A stretch of 64,000 bases of DNA. Source: Streptomyces sp. NBC_01235. GTDB taxonomy: Bacteria; Actinomycetota; Actinomycetes; Streptomycetales; Streptomycetaceae. The notes below the pieces were generated by a model that made no database searches, was not told the origin of the DNA, and was given only the letters and a program-made list of their open reading frames with translations. The DNA lies in assembly GCF_035989285.1 (NCBI RefSeq), contig NZ_CP108513.1, positions 10,230,001 to 10,294,000 of the forward strand. Direction: 5' to 3'. Positions within the stretch are counted from its first letter, which is position 1. Each line of letters starts with the position of its first letter. The translations under genes and the position numbers were made by a program. Below are positions 26,230 to 35,682 of this stretch, in pieces.

Positions 26230-26982
26230 ATGACGACGATGCTCGGTCTTCCCGAAGCCATCCAGGCCTGCCTCTTCGACCTCGACGGGGTGGTCACCCG
26301 GACGGCCGTGGTGCACGCGGCTGCCTGGAAGGAGACCTTCGACGCGTTCCTGCACGCGCGCGTGGGCGAGGGTTTCCAGCCGTTCGACGCGGGCGCCGAC
26401 TACGACGAGTACGTCGACGGCCGCCCCCGCGCCGACGGCGTCCGCACCTTCCTCGCCTCCCGCGGCATCGAACTCCCCGAGGGCGAATCCGACGACCCGC
26501 CGGACGCGCAGAGCGTCCACGGTCTCGGCAACCGCAAGAACGAGCTGCTCCTGGACCGGATCCGCACCCAGGGCGTCGAGGCCTACGACGGCACCCTGCG
26601 CTACGTCGAGGCGGCACGCGCGCGTGGCCTGCGGACGGCGATCGTCTCCTCCAGCGCCAACACCCGCGACGTGCTGCGCTCGATCGGCGCCGAGCACCTC
26701 TTCGAGGTACGGATCGACGGCGTCGTGGCGGCCGAGCGGGGCCTGCCGGGCAAGCCGCGCCCCGACACGTTCCTGGCCGCCGCCCGCGACCTAGGTGTCG
26801 AGCCGCCGGGGGCGGCCGTCTTCGAGGACGCGCTGGCCGGGATGGACGCGGGCCGCGCCGGGAACTTCGGGTATGTCGTCGGCGTTGACCGGGTCGGGCA
26901 GGCCGACGCGCTGTACGCGCACGGCGCGGACGTCGTCGTGAAGGATCTGGACGACCTGCGTGGGCAGGGAGGGCGGGCGTGA
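26230..26982 (+). CDS. pgmB: Beta-phosphoglucomutase family HAD hydrolase
   Basis: The product is 250 aa from the ATG at 26230; an ATG at 26209 with a closer GAGGGG is possible. The HAD nucleophile motif CLFDLDGVVTRT lies near residue 18; motif II is SSSANT and motif IV is FEDALAGMDAGR. These fit beta-phosphoglucomutases, which convert beta-glucose 1-phosphate to glucose 6-phosphate. The next gene overlaps by 4 bases (GTGA) and encodes a GH65 phosphorylase that releases beta-glucose 1-phosphate, so the pair forms a complete disaccharide phosphorolysis route. Confidence 0.85.
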   Translation: MTTMLGLPEAIQACLFDLDGVVTRTAVVHAAAWKETFDAFLHARVGEGFQPFDAGADYDEYVDGRPRADGVRTFLASRGIELPEGESDDPPDAQSVHGLGNRKNELLLDRIRTQGVEAYDGTLRYVEAARARGLRTAIVSSSANTRDVLRSIGAEHLFEVRIDGVVAAERGLPGKPRPDTFLAAARDLGVEPPGAAVFEDALAGMDAGRAGNFGYVVGVDRVGQADALYAHGADVVVKDLDDLRGQGGRA

Positions 26983-29321
26983 TCACTCACCGGTCGTACG
27001 CCGTGGAGCCCTGGTGCGTGCGCGAGACGGAGCTCAACCTCGACGTCCTGGCCCAGAGCGAGTCCGTGTTCGCCCTCTCCAACGGACACGTCGGCTGGCG
27101 CGGCAACCTCGACGAGGGCGAACCGCACGGCCTGCCCGGCGCCTACCTCAACGGGGTCCACGAACTGCACCCCCTGCCCTACGCCGAGGCGGGCTACGGG
27201 TATCCGGAGTCCGGGCAGACGGTCATCAACGTCACCAACGGCAAGGTCCTGCGGCTGCTGGTCGACGACGAGCCCTTCGACCTGCGCTACGGCCGGCTCG
27301 TCGCGCACGAGCGGGTGCTCGACCTGCGGCGGGGCGTCCTGGAGCGGACCTGTGAGTGGACCTCGCCGGCCGGGTCCACGGTCCGGGTGCGCTCGATCCG
27401 GCTGGTCTCGCTCACCCAGCGGGCCGTCGCCGCCGTCGCCTACGAGGTGGAGGCCGTCGGCAGCCGCTCCCGGGTGGTGATCCAGTCCGAGCTGGTCACC
27501 AACGAGAGCCTGCCCGACCCGAACGGCGACCCGCGCGCGGCCCGCGCCCTGAAGTCGCCGCTGGAGCCGGAGGAGGACATCGCGGTGGGCAGCCGGCTGC
27601 GGCTCGTCCACCGCACCAAACGCAGCGGGCTGCGGGTCGCCGTGGCCGCCGACCACACCGTCACCGGACCCGACCGGACCACCACCGACAGCGAGAGCAA
27701 CGTCGACGTCGCCCGGTTCACCGTCACCTCCGTGCTGGAGCCCGGTGAGCGGCTGCGCGTGGAGAAGCTCGTCGCCCACGGCTGGTCCGGCGCCCGATCC
27801 CGCCCCGCGATGAGCGACCAGGTGGAGGCGGCCCTCGCGGCGGCCGGACACAGCGGCTGGGACGGTCTACTCGACGACCAGCGTGACTACCTCGACGACT
27901 TCTGGTCCCGCGCGGACGTCGAGGTCGACGGCGACGAGGAGATCCAGCAGGCCGTCCGCTTCGCTCTCTTCCACGTCCTGCAGGCCGGCGCCCGCGCCGA
28001 ACAACGTGCCATACCCGCGAAGGGGTTGACCGGTTCCGGCTACGACGGCCACGCCTTCTGGGACACCGAGACGTTCGTGCTCCCCCTGCTGACCTACACC
28101 GCGCCCGGCGCCGTCGCCGAGGCCCTGCGCTGGCGGCAGAACACCCTGCCCGCCGCCCGCGAGCGCGCCACCCAACTCGGGCTGAGCGGCGCCGCGTTCC
28201 CTTGGCGGACCATCGAGGGCTCGGAGGGCTCGGCGTACTGGCCGGCCGGGACCGCCGCCTTCCACGTCAACGCCGACATCGCCGACGCCGTCGTACGGTA
28301 TGTCGCCGCGACCGGGGACGCGGAATTCGAACGGAGCACGGGCGTCGAGCTGTTGGTGGAGACCGCCCGGCTGTGGCGCTCGCTCGGCCATCACGACGCG
28401 CACGGCACGTTCCACATCGACGGGGTCACCGGACCCGACGAGTACAGCGCGGTCGCCGACGACAACACCTACACCAACCTGATGGCCCGCGCGAACCTCC
28501 TCGCCGCAGCCGACGCCGTCGAACGCCACCCGGAGGAGGCCGCCCGGCTCGGTGCGGACGAGGAGGAGAGCGCGGCCTGGCGGGACGCGGCCGAAGCGGT
28601 GCACGTGCCCTACAACCACGAACTCGGCGTACACGAACAGCATGCGGGCTTCACCCGCTACCAGCGCTGGGACTTCGCCGGCACCCGCCCCGACCAGTAC
28701 CCCCTGCTGCTGCACTTCCCGTACTTCGACCTCTACCGCAAACAGGTCGTCAAACAGGCCGACCTGGTCCTGGCGATGTACACCTGCGCGAGCCACTTCG
28801 ACGACGAACAACTCGCCCGCAACTTCGCCTACTACGAGCCGCTGACCGTCCGCGACTCCTCCCTCTCGGCCTGCTGCCAGGCCGTGATCGCCGCGCAGGC
28901 CGGCCATCTGCGCCTGGCCTACGACTACACGGCCGAGGCCGCGCTGATGGACCTGGCCGACCTGGAGAACAACACCCGCGACGGACTGCACATCGCCTCC
29001 CTGGCGGGTACCTGGATGGCGCTGGTCGCCGGTTTCGGCGGGCTGCGCGGCGACGGCGACGGCCTGCGCTTCGCACCCCGGCTGCCCGAGACGTTCAGCC
29101 GACTCGCCTTCAGCGTCCAGCTCCTCGGCCGCCGCCTGCGCGTGGAGATCGGCCCGGACAAGACCGCCTACACCCTGCTGTCCGGCCCACCTCTGACGAT
29201 CCGTCACCACGGCACGCCGGTAAGGGTGAACGGTGACGGACCCGTCGTGCGCGCCATGCCGCCCGCACCGACGCGACCAGCCCCCGGGCAACCCCCGCAC
29301 CGGGGGCCGAACACCCGCTGA
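26979..29321 (+). CDS. GH65 family disaccharide phosphorylase
   Basis: The product is 780 aa, the usual GH65 length, starting at a GTG overlapping the preceding HAD stop. A beta-sandwich N-terminal domain leads into an alpha/alpha barrel with the general acid in GPDEY (Glu at about residue 488). The phosphate site region contains KQADLVLAM, typical of phosphorylases of this family. Maltose, trehalose or kojibiose phosphorylase are possible; all yield beta-glucose 1-phosphate. Substrate cannot be chosen from sequence alone. The coupled HAD mutase supports phosphorolysis over hydrolysis. Its C-terminal tail is Pro-rich. Confidence 0.88.
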   Translation: MITHRSYAVEPWCVRETELNLDVLAQSESVFALSNGHVGWRGNLDEGEPHGLPGAYLNGVHELHPLPYAEAGYGYPESGQTVINVTNGKVLRLLVDDEPFDLRYGRLVAHERVLDLRRGVLERTCEWTSPAGSTVRVRSIRLVSLTQRAVAAVAYEVEAVGSRSRVVIQSELVTNESLPDPNGDPRAARALKSPLEPEEDIAVGSRLRLVHRTKRSGLRVAVAADHTVTGPDRTTTDSESNVDVARFTVTSVLEPGERLRVEKLVAHGWSGARSRPAMSDQVEAALAAAGHSGWDGLLDDQRDYLDDFWSRADVEVDGDEEIQQAVRFALFHVLQAGARAEQRAIPAKGLTGSGYDGHAFWDTETFVLPLLTYTAPGAVAEALRWRQNTLPAARERATQLGLSGAAFPWRTIEGSEGSAYWPAGTAAFHVNADIADAVVRYVAATGDAEFERSTGVELLVETARLWRSLGHHDAHGTFHIDGVTGPDEYSAVADDNTYTNLMARANLLAAADAVERHPEEAARLGADEEESAAWRDAAEAVHVPYNHELGVHEQHAGFTRYQRWDFAGTRPDQYPLLLHFPYFDLYRKQVVKQADLVLAMYTCASHFDDEQLARNFAYYEPLTVRDSSLSACCQAVIAAQAGHLRLAYDYTAEAALMDLADLENNTRDGLHIASLAGTWMALVAGFGGLRGDGDGLRFAPRLPETFSRLAFSVQLLGRRLRVEIGPDKTAYTLLSGPPLTIRHHGTPVRVNGDGPVVRAMPPAPTRPAPGQPPHRGPNTR

Positions 29322-29492
29322 GGACCGGGCCGGGCGCGAAACCCATCTGGCCGTACTCCACCCCGCAGGGCGGAACGGTGCGGGTTGCTTTGATCGTGTT
29401 TTTCCGGTCGATGACGAGGGGTGGACGATGGCCCGGGGCGGGAACGCCACGTTCGTCGGCCGGCGACGACGCACCCCGCCAGAGCGCCCGGC

Positions 29493-29863
29493 ATGTCGCG
29501 TCGCCGGCCCGGCGCATGGCCGCTCGCGGCCGTGGCCGGCGCCTTCACCCTGGCCCAACTGCTCCTCGTCCGCCGGACACGGGCCTCGGCTGGGACGAGA
29601 CGGCCCACGTCAGCCAGGTCGTCGCCCAGGCGCCGCCGGCCTTCTTCGGCGCACCGCGGGACCGGGGCGTCCGCCTGCCGGGACCTGCGGTGCCGCTCGT
29701 GGCCGCGCGGTTCGGCGTCGCCTCCGCCAACCACGTCCTGCGGTCCCCGGCCTGCCAGTGCTCGGCGCACTGGCCCGCGGCCGAGCGCTGTGAGCCGAAG
29801 TGGTGGGCTCCGGACATCGGATCCTGTGGGCCGTACATGTGTTTCCCGGGCGTCGGGCGCAGG
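29493..29863 (+). pseudogene. Decayed N-terminal fragment of a membrane glycosyltransferase
   Basis: Translation shows a membrane start (MSRRRPGAW, then a hydrophobic helix ending in LAQLLLV) in one frame, followed from about 29582 by LGWDETAHVSQVV in a second frame and by ARG-rich fragments in a third. The WDE loop after the first helix resembles GT39/mannosyltransferase-like membrane proteins, in which DE is catalytic. At least two frameshifts and loss of the downstream ~400 residues make this a remnant. It fills most of the 550-base gap between the GH65 and proteasome genes. Confidence 0.6.
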
Positions 29864-29903
29864 TAGGTAGGGGGTGTCGGAGGCAGCGGCGAGGGGGAGT
29901 GGC

Positions 29904-30758
29904 ATGGCGGAGAGCGGACACGACGGACGGCCGGCGGACGAGTTCTTCACGGTGGGCGGCTCGTCCTTCCGTGAGTTCCTGGCGGCGCACCGGCCCGAAC
30001 TGCTGCCCACGCGCAGAGCGTTCCCCGACGGTGTCCGGGCCGCCCCCGACAGCTTTCCGCACGGTACGACCGTGCTGGCCCTCTCCTACCGCGACGGCGT
30101 GCTGATCGCCGGTGACCGCCGGGCCACGATGGGCAACCTCATCGCCCAGCGCGACCTGGAGAAGGTGCACCCGGCGGACGACCACACCGCCGTCGCCTTC
30201 GCCGGCACCGTCGGACTCGCCCTGGACATGGTGAAGCTGTACCAGGTGGAGCTCACGCACTTCGAAAAGGTCGAGGGCGTCCCCATGACCCTCGCCGCGA
30301 AGGCGCGCAGGCTGGCCACGATGATCCGGCAGAACCTCGACCAGGCCATGCAGGGCCTCGCCGTCGTCCCGCTCCTCGCCGGCTACGACACCGCCGCCGC
30401 ACCGGGCGCCCGCGGCCGCATCTTCAGTTTCGACGTGGCCGGCGGCCTGTACGAGAAGTCGCCCTTCCACGCCGAGGGTTCCGGCTCCCCGTACGCCCGC
30501 GGGTCGCTGAAGAAGCTGTACCGCTCCGACATGTCCCGGCGCGAGGCGGCCCTGGCCGCGCTCCAGGCGCTGTACGACGCGGCCGACGACGACTCCGCCA
30601 CCGGCGGCCCCGACATCAACCGCCGTATCTTCCCGATCGTCTCGGTCATCACCGAGGAGGGCTTCGAACGGCTGCCGGAGACGGAGACGGAGGAACTCAG
30701 CCGAGAGATGGTCGAGCGGCGCCGCAGCAGGCCGGACGGTCCGACCGCCACCGCGTGA
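29904..30758 (+). CDS. prcB: Orphan 20S proteasome beta subunit
   Basis: The product is 284 aa from an ATG at 29904 (GGGGGAGTGG upstream); a GTG at 29874 is less likely. A 54-residue propeptide ends in PHG before the catalytic Thr55 (TTVLALSY). IAGDRRATMGN and LEKVHP carry the other active-site residues (Asp and Lys), and MKLYQVEL-like helices and AADDDSATGGPD match actinobacterial PrcB. The normal partner prcA and the pup gene are not adjacent; both flanks are decayed genes. The catalytic set looks intact, so this is an extra beta subunit that may assemble with the core PrcA or act alone. Confidence 0.85.
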   Translation: MAESGHDGRPADEFFTVGGSSFREFLAAHRPELLPTRRAFPDGVRAAPDSFPHGTTVLALSYRDGVLIAGDRRATMGNLIAQRDLEKVHPADDHTAVAFAGTVGLALDMVKLYQVELTHFEKVEGVPMTLAAKARRLATMIRQNLDQAMQGLAVVPLLAGYDTAAAPGARGRIFSFDVAGGLYEKSPFHAEGSGSPYARGSLKKLYRSDMSRREAALAALQALYDAADDDSATGGPDINRRIFPIVSVITEEGFERLPETETEELSREMVERRRSRPDGPTATA

Positions 30759-30778
30759 CACCCCGGGTCTACACGCAG

Positions 30779-31059
30779 CCGGTCCGCAAGGTCTACTACA
30801 ACCTCACCTCACCTCACCTCACCTCACCGTCACCGTCACCGTCACCGTCACCGGCCTGTCCCTGGCCCTCGTCACCTGCACCGTCGAACTCCTCGGCCTG
30901 TCGGCGGAGCGGCTCGGCCTGCACGGACGGTTCTGGGACGGGATCGCCGGCATGGACCTCAACACCCTGGGCTTCGTTGTCGTCGGCCTGTTCTTCGCCG
31001 CCTGGGCCGTCGCCCTGGTGGTGTGGAAGGTGGCCCGGGTCAAGGAGAAGTGGCCGGCG
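30779..31059 (+). pseudogene. C-terminal remnant of a NiCoT (HoxN/NixA) nickel/cobalt permease
   Basis: PVRKVYYNLT at the left end, GLSLALVTCTVELL and MDLNTLGFVVVGLFF at the right match the last part of HoxN/NixA-type transporters; the N-terminal ~270 residues are missing. Five tandem copies of ACCTC (30801-30825) and four of ACCGTC (30826-30849) lie inside the coding remnant. A single ACCTC would keep the frame; five add 20 bases and break it. The stop is lost, and the frame runs on into the next gene. This is a broken gene and not a functional transporter. Confidence 0.7.
30801..30849. repeat. Tandem ACCTC x5 and ACCGTC x4 microsatellite
   Basis: Five contiguous 5-bp units (30801-30825) are followed directly by four 6-bp units (30826-30849). 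The array sits at the frameshift in the nickel permease remnant. Slipped-strand replication would change the pentamer number and could restore or break the frame. Confidence 0.9.
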
Positions 31060-31090
31060 AACCCGATCCAAATCCGTCGTCCGCCGGTGT

Positions 31091-32050
31091 TCAGTCGCGC
31101 ACTCCCCACTCCTTGCGCCATCTCACGATCTGCTGCGCGGGATCCCCCGTGTACGACCAGGGTGTCCGCGTCGCCCGGCGGCCGAGGATTTCCAGGAGTG
31201 GCGTCGCCACGTCCGCCATGCCCGCCGAACACGCCGCGTGGGCCAGGTAGTTGACGTCGCGCAGCTCGCCCGGCGCGACGGTGTCCTCCTTGCGGCCCAT
31301 GATCCAGCGGTCCCAGGTGCGGCGGACGTCGCTGACGGCGCCGTCGTTGTTCCAGTGCTGGCCGAGGCCCACCGCGGTGGAGCGGCCCCGCGTGGTGTCG
31401 AGGGAGTGGCGGAACTCCTCGACGCGCGCGTACTGCACCAGTACCGGCAGTGGGCAGCCCGGCGGGGCCACGCCGGCCGCGTCACGGGCGAAGTCGTACA
31501 TCAGACCGTGCGAGCCGTGCCAGCGGGCCGAGTAGTAGTGCAGGACCTGGAGGTGGCCCTCCATGCTGTAGGGGTCCCGCCGGTGCAACTCGTCCCACCA
31601 GCGGGCCAGTTCCTGTCGGCGCACCCCGGCCGGATAGAGGCGGGCGACCGAGATCAGCGAGGTCCACGGCGTCGGATCGTCCAGATAGGCCTCGGCCGCG
31701 GCCAGGCACGCCAGCACCGCGGCGTCGATCCGGGTCTGGTCGATCGGCGCGCCCCGCCCCGCGGTGATCGCCAGGTTGAACGCCCGGGCCGTCTCCGTGG
31801 CGGCCCGCAGCACCAGCGCGTCGGCGCTGTACGGCTCGGCGGCCAGCCAGGTCTCCACGGTCGAACTGCCCGCGCAGGCCTGGGCGAGGAGCCGGACCCG
31901 GTGGCCGCGGGCGAGCCAGTCGGGGCCGGTCGCGCGCAGCAGGTCCCGCAGGCCCTGCCAGCGGCCGATGACGATGTCGTGCCGGGTGGAGGAGAGCGGA
32001 GCGTCCCCGCAGTCGGGGTCGAAATCGGGAGCGAAACGGTCCCGCGCCAT
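31091..32050 (-). CDS. Hypothetical protein, 319 aa, helical repeat-like
   Basis: The ATG is at 32050. The protein is soluble and largely helical, with recurring Ala/Leu helices (DAALACLAAAEAYLDDPTP-like segments) suggestive of a TPR-like or all-helical scaffold. Tryptophan-rich conserved-looking stretches include ELARWWDELHRRD and LGQHWNNDGAVSDVRRTWD. No enzymatic motif is seen. It starts 11 bases past the stop of the permease gene upstream, so the pair is probably one transcription unit. Function unknown. Confidence 0.7.
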   Translation of the reverse strand: MARDRFAPDFDPDCGDAPLSSTRHDIVIGRWQGLRDLLRATGPDWLARGHRVRLLAQACAGSSTVETWLAAEPYSADALVLRAATETARAFNLAITAGRGAPIDQTRIDAAVLACLAAAEAYLDDPTPWTSLISVARLYPAGVRRQELARWWDELHRRDPYSMEGHLQVLHYYSARWHGSHGLMYDFARDAAGVAPPGCPLPVLVQYARVEEFRHSLDTTRGRSTAVGLGQHWNNDGAVSDVRRTWDRWIMGRKEDTVAPGELRDVNYLAHAACSAGMADVATPLLEILGRRATRTPWSYTGDPAQQIVRWRKEWGVRD

Positions 32051-32061
32051 CGGGTTCCTTC

Positions 32062-33534
32062 TCAGAAGTCGGTGGACAGACCCTCATGGGCGGCGGAGCG
32101 CGCGGCCGGGCGCCCGTCGGGCACATAGCCGGCCTCCACGGTCCGTGAGGCGTCCAGCCGGGCGGGCCGGTAGTAGTCGCTGCCCTGTCGCCAGTACCAG
32201 AGCATCGGCATCAGTCCGACGGCGAGCCCGCCGATGCCGATGGCGACCGCCGCGGGGTTCAGCTCACCGAGCGACTCCAGGAAGATCCAGAACATGAACA
32301 GGGCGCCGAACAGCGGCCACAGTCCACCGAGGAGGAAGTCGGACGCGGACCTCAGCAGGGTCCTGCGGTACGCGACAACGGCCGCCAGGCCCGCCAGCCC
32401 GTAGTAGACGGCGATCTGGAGGCCGATCGCCGAGATCGCGTCGGCCAGGATGTCGCCCACCGAGCCCAGCGCGTTGGAGGCGACGAACAGCACCAGCGCC
32501 ACGCCGCCCACCACCGCGATCGCCACCCAGGGAGTGTTCCACGTGCGGTGCACCCGGCCCAGCGCGGACGGCATCGTACGGTCGCGGCCCATGGCAAACA
32601 GCGAGCGCGTGACCTGGATCAGGGTGGTCTCCAGGGTGGCGACGGTCGACAGCATGACCGCCACGATCAGCAGCTTGCCGCCCCAGCCCGGCCACACCTC
32701 CTCGCCCAGCGCCGCCAGCACGTTCGCCCCGTTGTTCTCGATCCGTTGCGAGCTGAGGACGACGTTCACCGCGATGGTGAAGACCTCGAACAGCAGGAAG
32801 ACGATGCCGACCCCGATCAGCCCCGCGAGACCGGTCGTACGGCGGCTGTTGCGGGTCTCCTCGCTGAGGTTGCTGGTGACGTCCCAGCCCCAATAGTAGA
32901 AGGCGGCGACCAGCGCGCCGGACGCGAACCCGGACACCCCGTCGAAGTGGCTGAACCCGAGCCAGGACCAGTCGAACGGCAGCGAGTTGTCCGTGTGGAA
33001 GAGGGCGAGCACCGCGAACAGCGCCAGGATCGCCAGCTCCACGCCCGACATGATCAGCTGCGCGCGCACGGTGAGCCGGGCCCCGCCCAGCACCACCGCC
33101 AGCATCACCAGGAACCAGGCGGCGCCGACGACGGTCGACAGCGCGGTGTTGTCGGCGAGGCCCTCGTCGAACAGGGCGAGCGTCATCGCCCCGGCGGGCA
33201 GCGACCCCGCCACCATGAAGATGGTCGCCGAGATCACCAGCGCCCAGCCGCTGATGAAGCCCAGGAAGGGATGGAGCGTGCGCCCCACCCAGGAGTAACT
33301 GGCCCCCGCGTTGACGTCGATCCTGCTGAGCCGGCTGAACGCCAGCGCGATGCCCAGCATCGGTATCGCGCAGTACAGCAGAGCCGCCGGACCGGCCAGC
33401 CCCACGGCGCCGGCCAGGACCGCCGTGGTGGCGGCGATGGAGTACGCCGGGGCACTGCCGGCGACCGCCATCACCACCGTGTCGAAGGTGCCCAGCACGT
33501 TCGCCTGGAGCCCTCTTCCGGTGCTGTTGCTCAT
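32062..33534 (-). CDS. APC superfamily amino acid permease
   Basis: The product is 490 aa with about 12 membrane helices. The first helix contains GSAPAYSIAATTAVLAG, a typical APC consensus. A conserved loop motif after helix 2 (SRIDVNAGASYSWVGRTL) and later GWDVTSNLSEETRN support a cationic or polar amino acid/polyamine permease. The substrate is not determined. The promoter at 33727-33754 lies about 190 bases upstream. It is likely cotranscribed with the 319-aa hypothetical gene. Confidence 0.88.
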   Translation of the reverse strand: MSNSTGRGLQANVLGTFDTVVMAVAGSAPAYSIAATTAVLAGAVGLAGPAALLYCAIPMLGIALAFSRLSRIDVNAGASYSWVGRTLHPFLGFISGWALVISATIFMVAGSLPAGAMTLALFDEGLADNTALSTVVGAAWFLVMLAVVLGGARLTVRAQLIMSGVELAILALFAVLALFHTDNSLPFDWSWLGFSHFDGVSGFASGALVAAFYYWGWDVTSNLSEETRNSRRTTGLAGLIGVGIVFLLFEVFTIAVNVVLSSQRIENNGANVLAALGEEVWPGWGGKLLIVAVMLSTVATLETTLIQVTRSLFAMGRDRTMPSALGRVHRTWNTPWVAIAVVGGVALVLFVASNALGSVGDILADAISAIGLQIAVYYGLAGLAAVVAYRRTLLRSASDFLLGGLWPLFGALFMFWIFLESLGELNPAAVAIGIGGLAVGLMPMLWYWRQGSDYYRPARLDASRTVEAGYVPDGRPAARSAAHEGLSTDF

Positions 33535-33726
33535 GGTTGTGCTGCTTTCCTTCGTGCACGCCGCCCGTGCGGGAACGACCCGACGGCGTATGGGGGGTGA
33601 GGAGTGGAGCAGTGGAGCGCCGCCGCGCGTCGAGAGGGATGACCTCGAAAAACGTCGGCGGAGAAGAGCACGGAGAGTACCGTTCCAGCACTGCGTCGCC
33701 GGACGGTCACACCGAGTGTGCGAGTG

Positions 33727-33754
33727 ACTATAGCCCCAACGGTTGAGCTTTCAA
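33727..33754 (-). promoter_or_regulatory. Probable sigma-70-type promoter of the APC permease gene
   Basis: The minus strand carries TTGAAA (33749-33754), a 16-base spacer and TATAGT (33727-33732), a near-consensus promoter in an unusually AT-rich context. It points to the permease start about 190 bases downstream. The rest of the 275-base gap to the transhydrogenase gene shows no reading frame with coding character. Confidence 0.55.
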
Positions 33755-33809
33755 GATTGACGGATGGGTAATGTTCATGACGAAAACCCCGAGCGGCGCC
33801 TCGCGGAAG

Positions 33810-35213
33810 TCAGTCGCCGATCCGGTCCAATTGCCGTAGCCGGTTGGTGGCGTCGAGCGCGGCGACCTTGTACGACTCCGCCAGCGTCGGATAGTTGAAC
33901 ACCGCGTCGACCAGGTAGTCGACGGTCCCGCCACAGCCCATCACCGACTGCCCGATGTGGATCAGCTCGGTCGCCCCGGTGCCGAAGCAGTGCACGCCGA
34001 GCAGCGTCCGGTCCTCGGGCGAGACCAGCAGTTTCAGCATGCCGTGCGCGTCGCCGATGATCTGCCCGCGGGCCAGTTCGCGGTAGCGCGCGACGCCCAC
34101 CTCGAACGGCACCCGCTCCTCGGTGAGCTGGTCCTCCGTCCGCCCCACGAAACTGATCTCCGGGATGGTGTAGATGCCGATCGGCTGGAGGTGGTGCATC
34201 TGCCCGACGGGCTCGCCGCAGGCGTGGTACGCGGCCGCCCGGCCCTGTTCCATCGCGGTCGCCGCGAGCGCCGGGAAACCGATGACGTCGCCGACGGCGT
34301 AGATGTGCGGGACCGGCGTGCGGTAGTGCTCGTCGACCTCGATGCGGCCGCGCCGGTCCGCCGCCAACCCGGCTTTGTCCAGGTCGAGTTCGTCGGTCAG
34401 GCCCTGTCGGCCGGCCGAGTACATCACCGCGTCCGCGGGGATCCTCTTCCCGCTCTCCAGCACGGTCAGCGCACCCCGCGGATGCCGCTCCACGGCGGCG
34501 ACGGTCTCCCCGAACCGGAAGGCCACCGCCAGGTCCCGCAGGTGGTACTTGAGCGACTCGATGACCTCGACGTCGCACATGTCGAGCATCCCGGCGCGCT
34601 TCTCCACCACCGTCACCTTGCTGCCCAGCGCGGCGAACATACTTGCGTATTCCATGCCGATCACACCGGCGCCGACGATCACCATGGACTGTGGAACCCG
34701 CTCGATCGTCAGGACGTTGTCGGAGTCGAGGATGGTCCGCCCGTCGAACTCCACGCTGTCCGGCCGCGCCGGCCGCGTCCCGGTGGCGATCACGATGTGC
34801 TCGGCGCTGATCAGCCGCTCCTGTCCGGTGATCTCCCGCAGGGCGATCGTGTGGTCGTCGACGAACCGGCCGGTGCCGGCGAACTGGGCGACGTGGTTGC
34901 GGGTCAACTGGCTGCGGATGACGTCGATCTCCCGCCCGACCACGTGTTGGGTGCGGGCCGTCAGATCGCCGACGGTGATGTTCTCCTTGAGCCGGTAGCT
35001 CTGTCCGTACAGGTCGCGCTGGGTGAGACCGGTGAGATAGAGCACCGCCTCGCGCAGCGTCTTGGAGGGAATGGTGCCGGTGTGGAGGGAGACCCCGCCG
35101 ACCATGTCGGGGCGGTCGACGACGGCGACTCGGCGGCCCAGTTTGGCCGCGGCGATGGCGGCCTTCTGACCGCCGGGACCTGATCCGAGGACGAGCATGT
35201 CGAAGTCGGGCAC
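33810..35213 (-). CDS. sthA: Soluble pyridine nucleotide transhydrogenase (SthA/UdhA type)
   Basis: The product is 467 aa. An FAD-binding GxGxxG start ([12 protein letters not shown], residues about 7-18) leads to [11 protein letters not shown], where the redox-active cysteines of lipoamide dehydrogenase-like enzymes are absent; this absence defines the transhydrogenase. A second nucleotide site is [11 protein letters not shown], and the dimerisation domain starts about residue 340. It moves hydride between NADH and NADP+ in the cytosol. The start is a GTG at 35213 with GGAGG directly abutting it. A small 68-aa gene lies just upstream on the same strand. Confidence 0.88.
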   Translation of the reverse strand: MPDFDMLVLGSGPGGQKAAIAAAKLGRRVAVVDRPDMVGGVSLHTGTIPSKTLREAVLYLTGLTQRDLYGQSYRLKENITVGDLTARTQHVVGREIDVIRSQLTRNHVAQFAGTGRFVDDHTIALREITGQERLISAEHIVIATGTRPARPDSVEFDGRTILDSDNVLTIERVPQSMVIVGAGVIGMEYASMFAALGSKVTVVEKRAGMLDMCDVEVIESLKYHLRDLAVAFRFGETVAAVERHPRGALTVLESGKRIPADAVMYSAGRQGLTDELDLDKAGLAADRRGRIEVDEHYRTPVPHIYAVGDVIGFPALAATAMEQGRAAAYHACGEPVGQMHHLQPIGIYTIPEISFVGRTEDQLTEERVPFEVGVARYRELARGQIIGDAHGMLKLLVSPEDRTLLGVHCFGTGATELIHIGQSVMGCGGTVDYLVDAVFNYPTLAESYKVAALDATNRLRQLDRIGD

Positions 35214-35264
35214 CCTCCGCAGTCTGGCAGTGCGGGGGGCCGCGGCGAAAGGGTGAAGGGGCGT

Positions 35265-35471
35265 CTACGGCAGCAGCTTCTCGATCGCGCTCTGGCCTTC
35301 CTTGTCGATCTTGCGCTTGGCCCACTCGAGGTTGCGCGGGGTCAGGTCCCTGCCCGTGGCCAGGACCACGTCCTCCGGCGACACCTCGGTGCCGGTACGC
35401 GTGTGGAGCAGGCGGTCCGGGGTGGCGCGGTCCGGGGAGGGCCGGGCGGCGCCGGGTTGTGACGTCGGCAT
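35265..35471 (-). CDS. Small hypothetical protein, 68 aa
   Basis: The ATG at 35471 begins a short soluble protein with an N-terminal Pro/Arg-rich segment and a C-terminal conserved-looking half (VSPEDVVLATGRDLTPRNL and KRKIDKEGQSAIEKLL). Codon third positions are GC-rich as in real genes here. It ends 51 bases before the transhydrogenase start on the same strand and may be in its operon. No domain recognised. Confidence 0.6.
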   Translation of the reverse strand: MPTSQPGAARPSPDRATPDRLLHTRTGTEVSPEDVVLATGRDLTPRNLEWAKRKIDKEGQSAIEKLLP

Positions 35472-35682
35472 GATGTCTGCTCCTCGCGTCCGAAGGGCTG
35501 CTTCGGCCCGGTGCGGTCATCGGGTCCACTAACACCATTCATCCTGGGGCCGCACCCTGCAATCCCACGCTGCCCGGGCGGATGCGTCCGAGATGCCACG
35601 ATGATCGGGACGGCGTCTAATGGGCTGTGTCGGGGCGTCCCAACCACTGTGCGGCACACCGCACGGCAGGAAGGCCCAGCTC

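Noticed and set aside
30755..32128. A 457-codon plus-strand frame from the prcB stop through the hypothetical gene
   Set aside because: It passes through the permease remnant out of frame and then runs antisense to the 319-aa gene.
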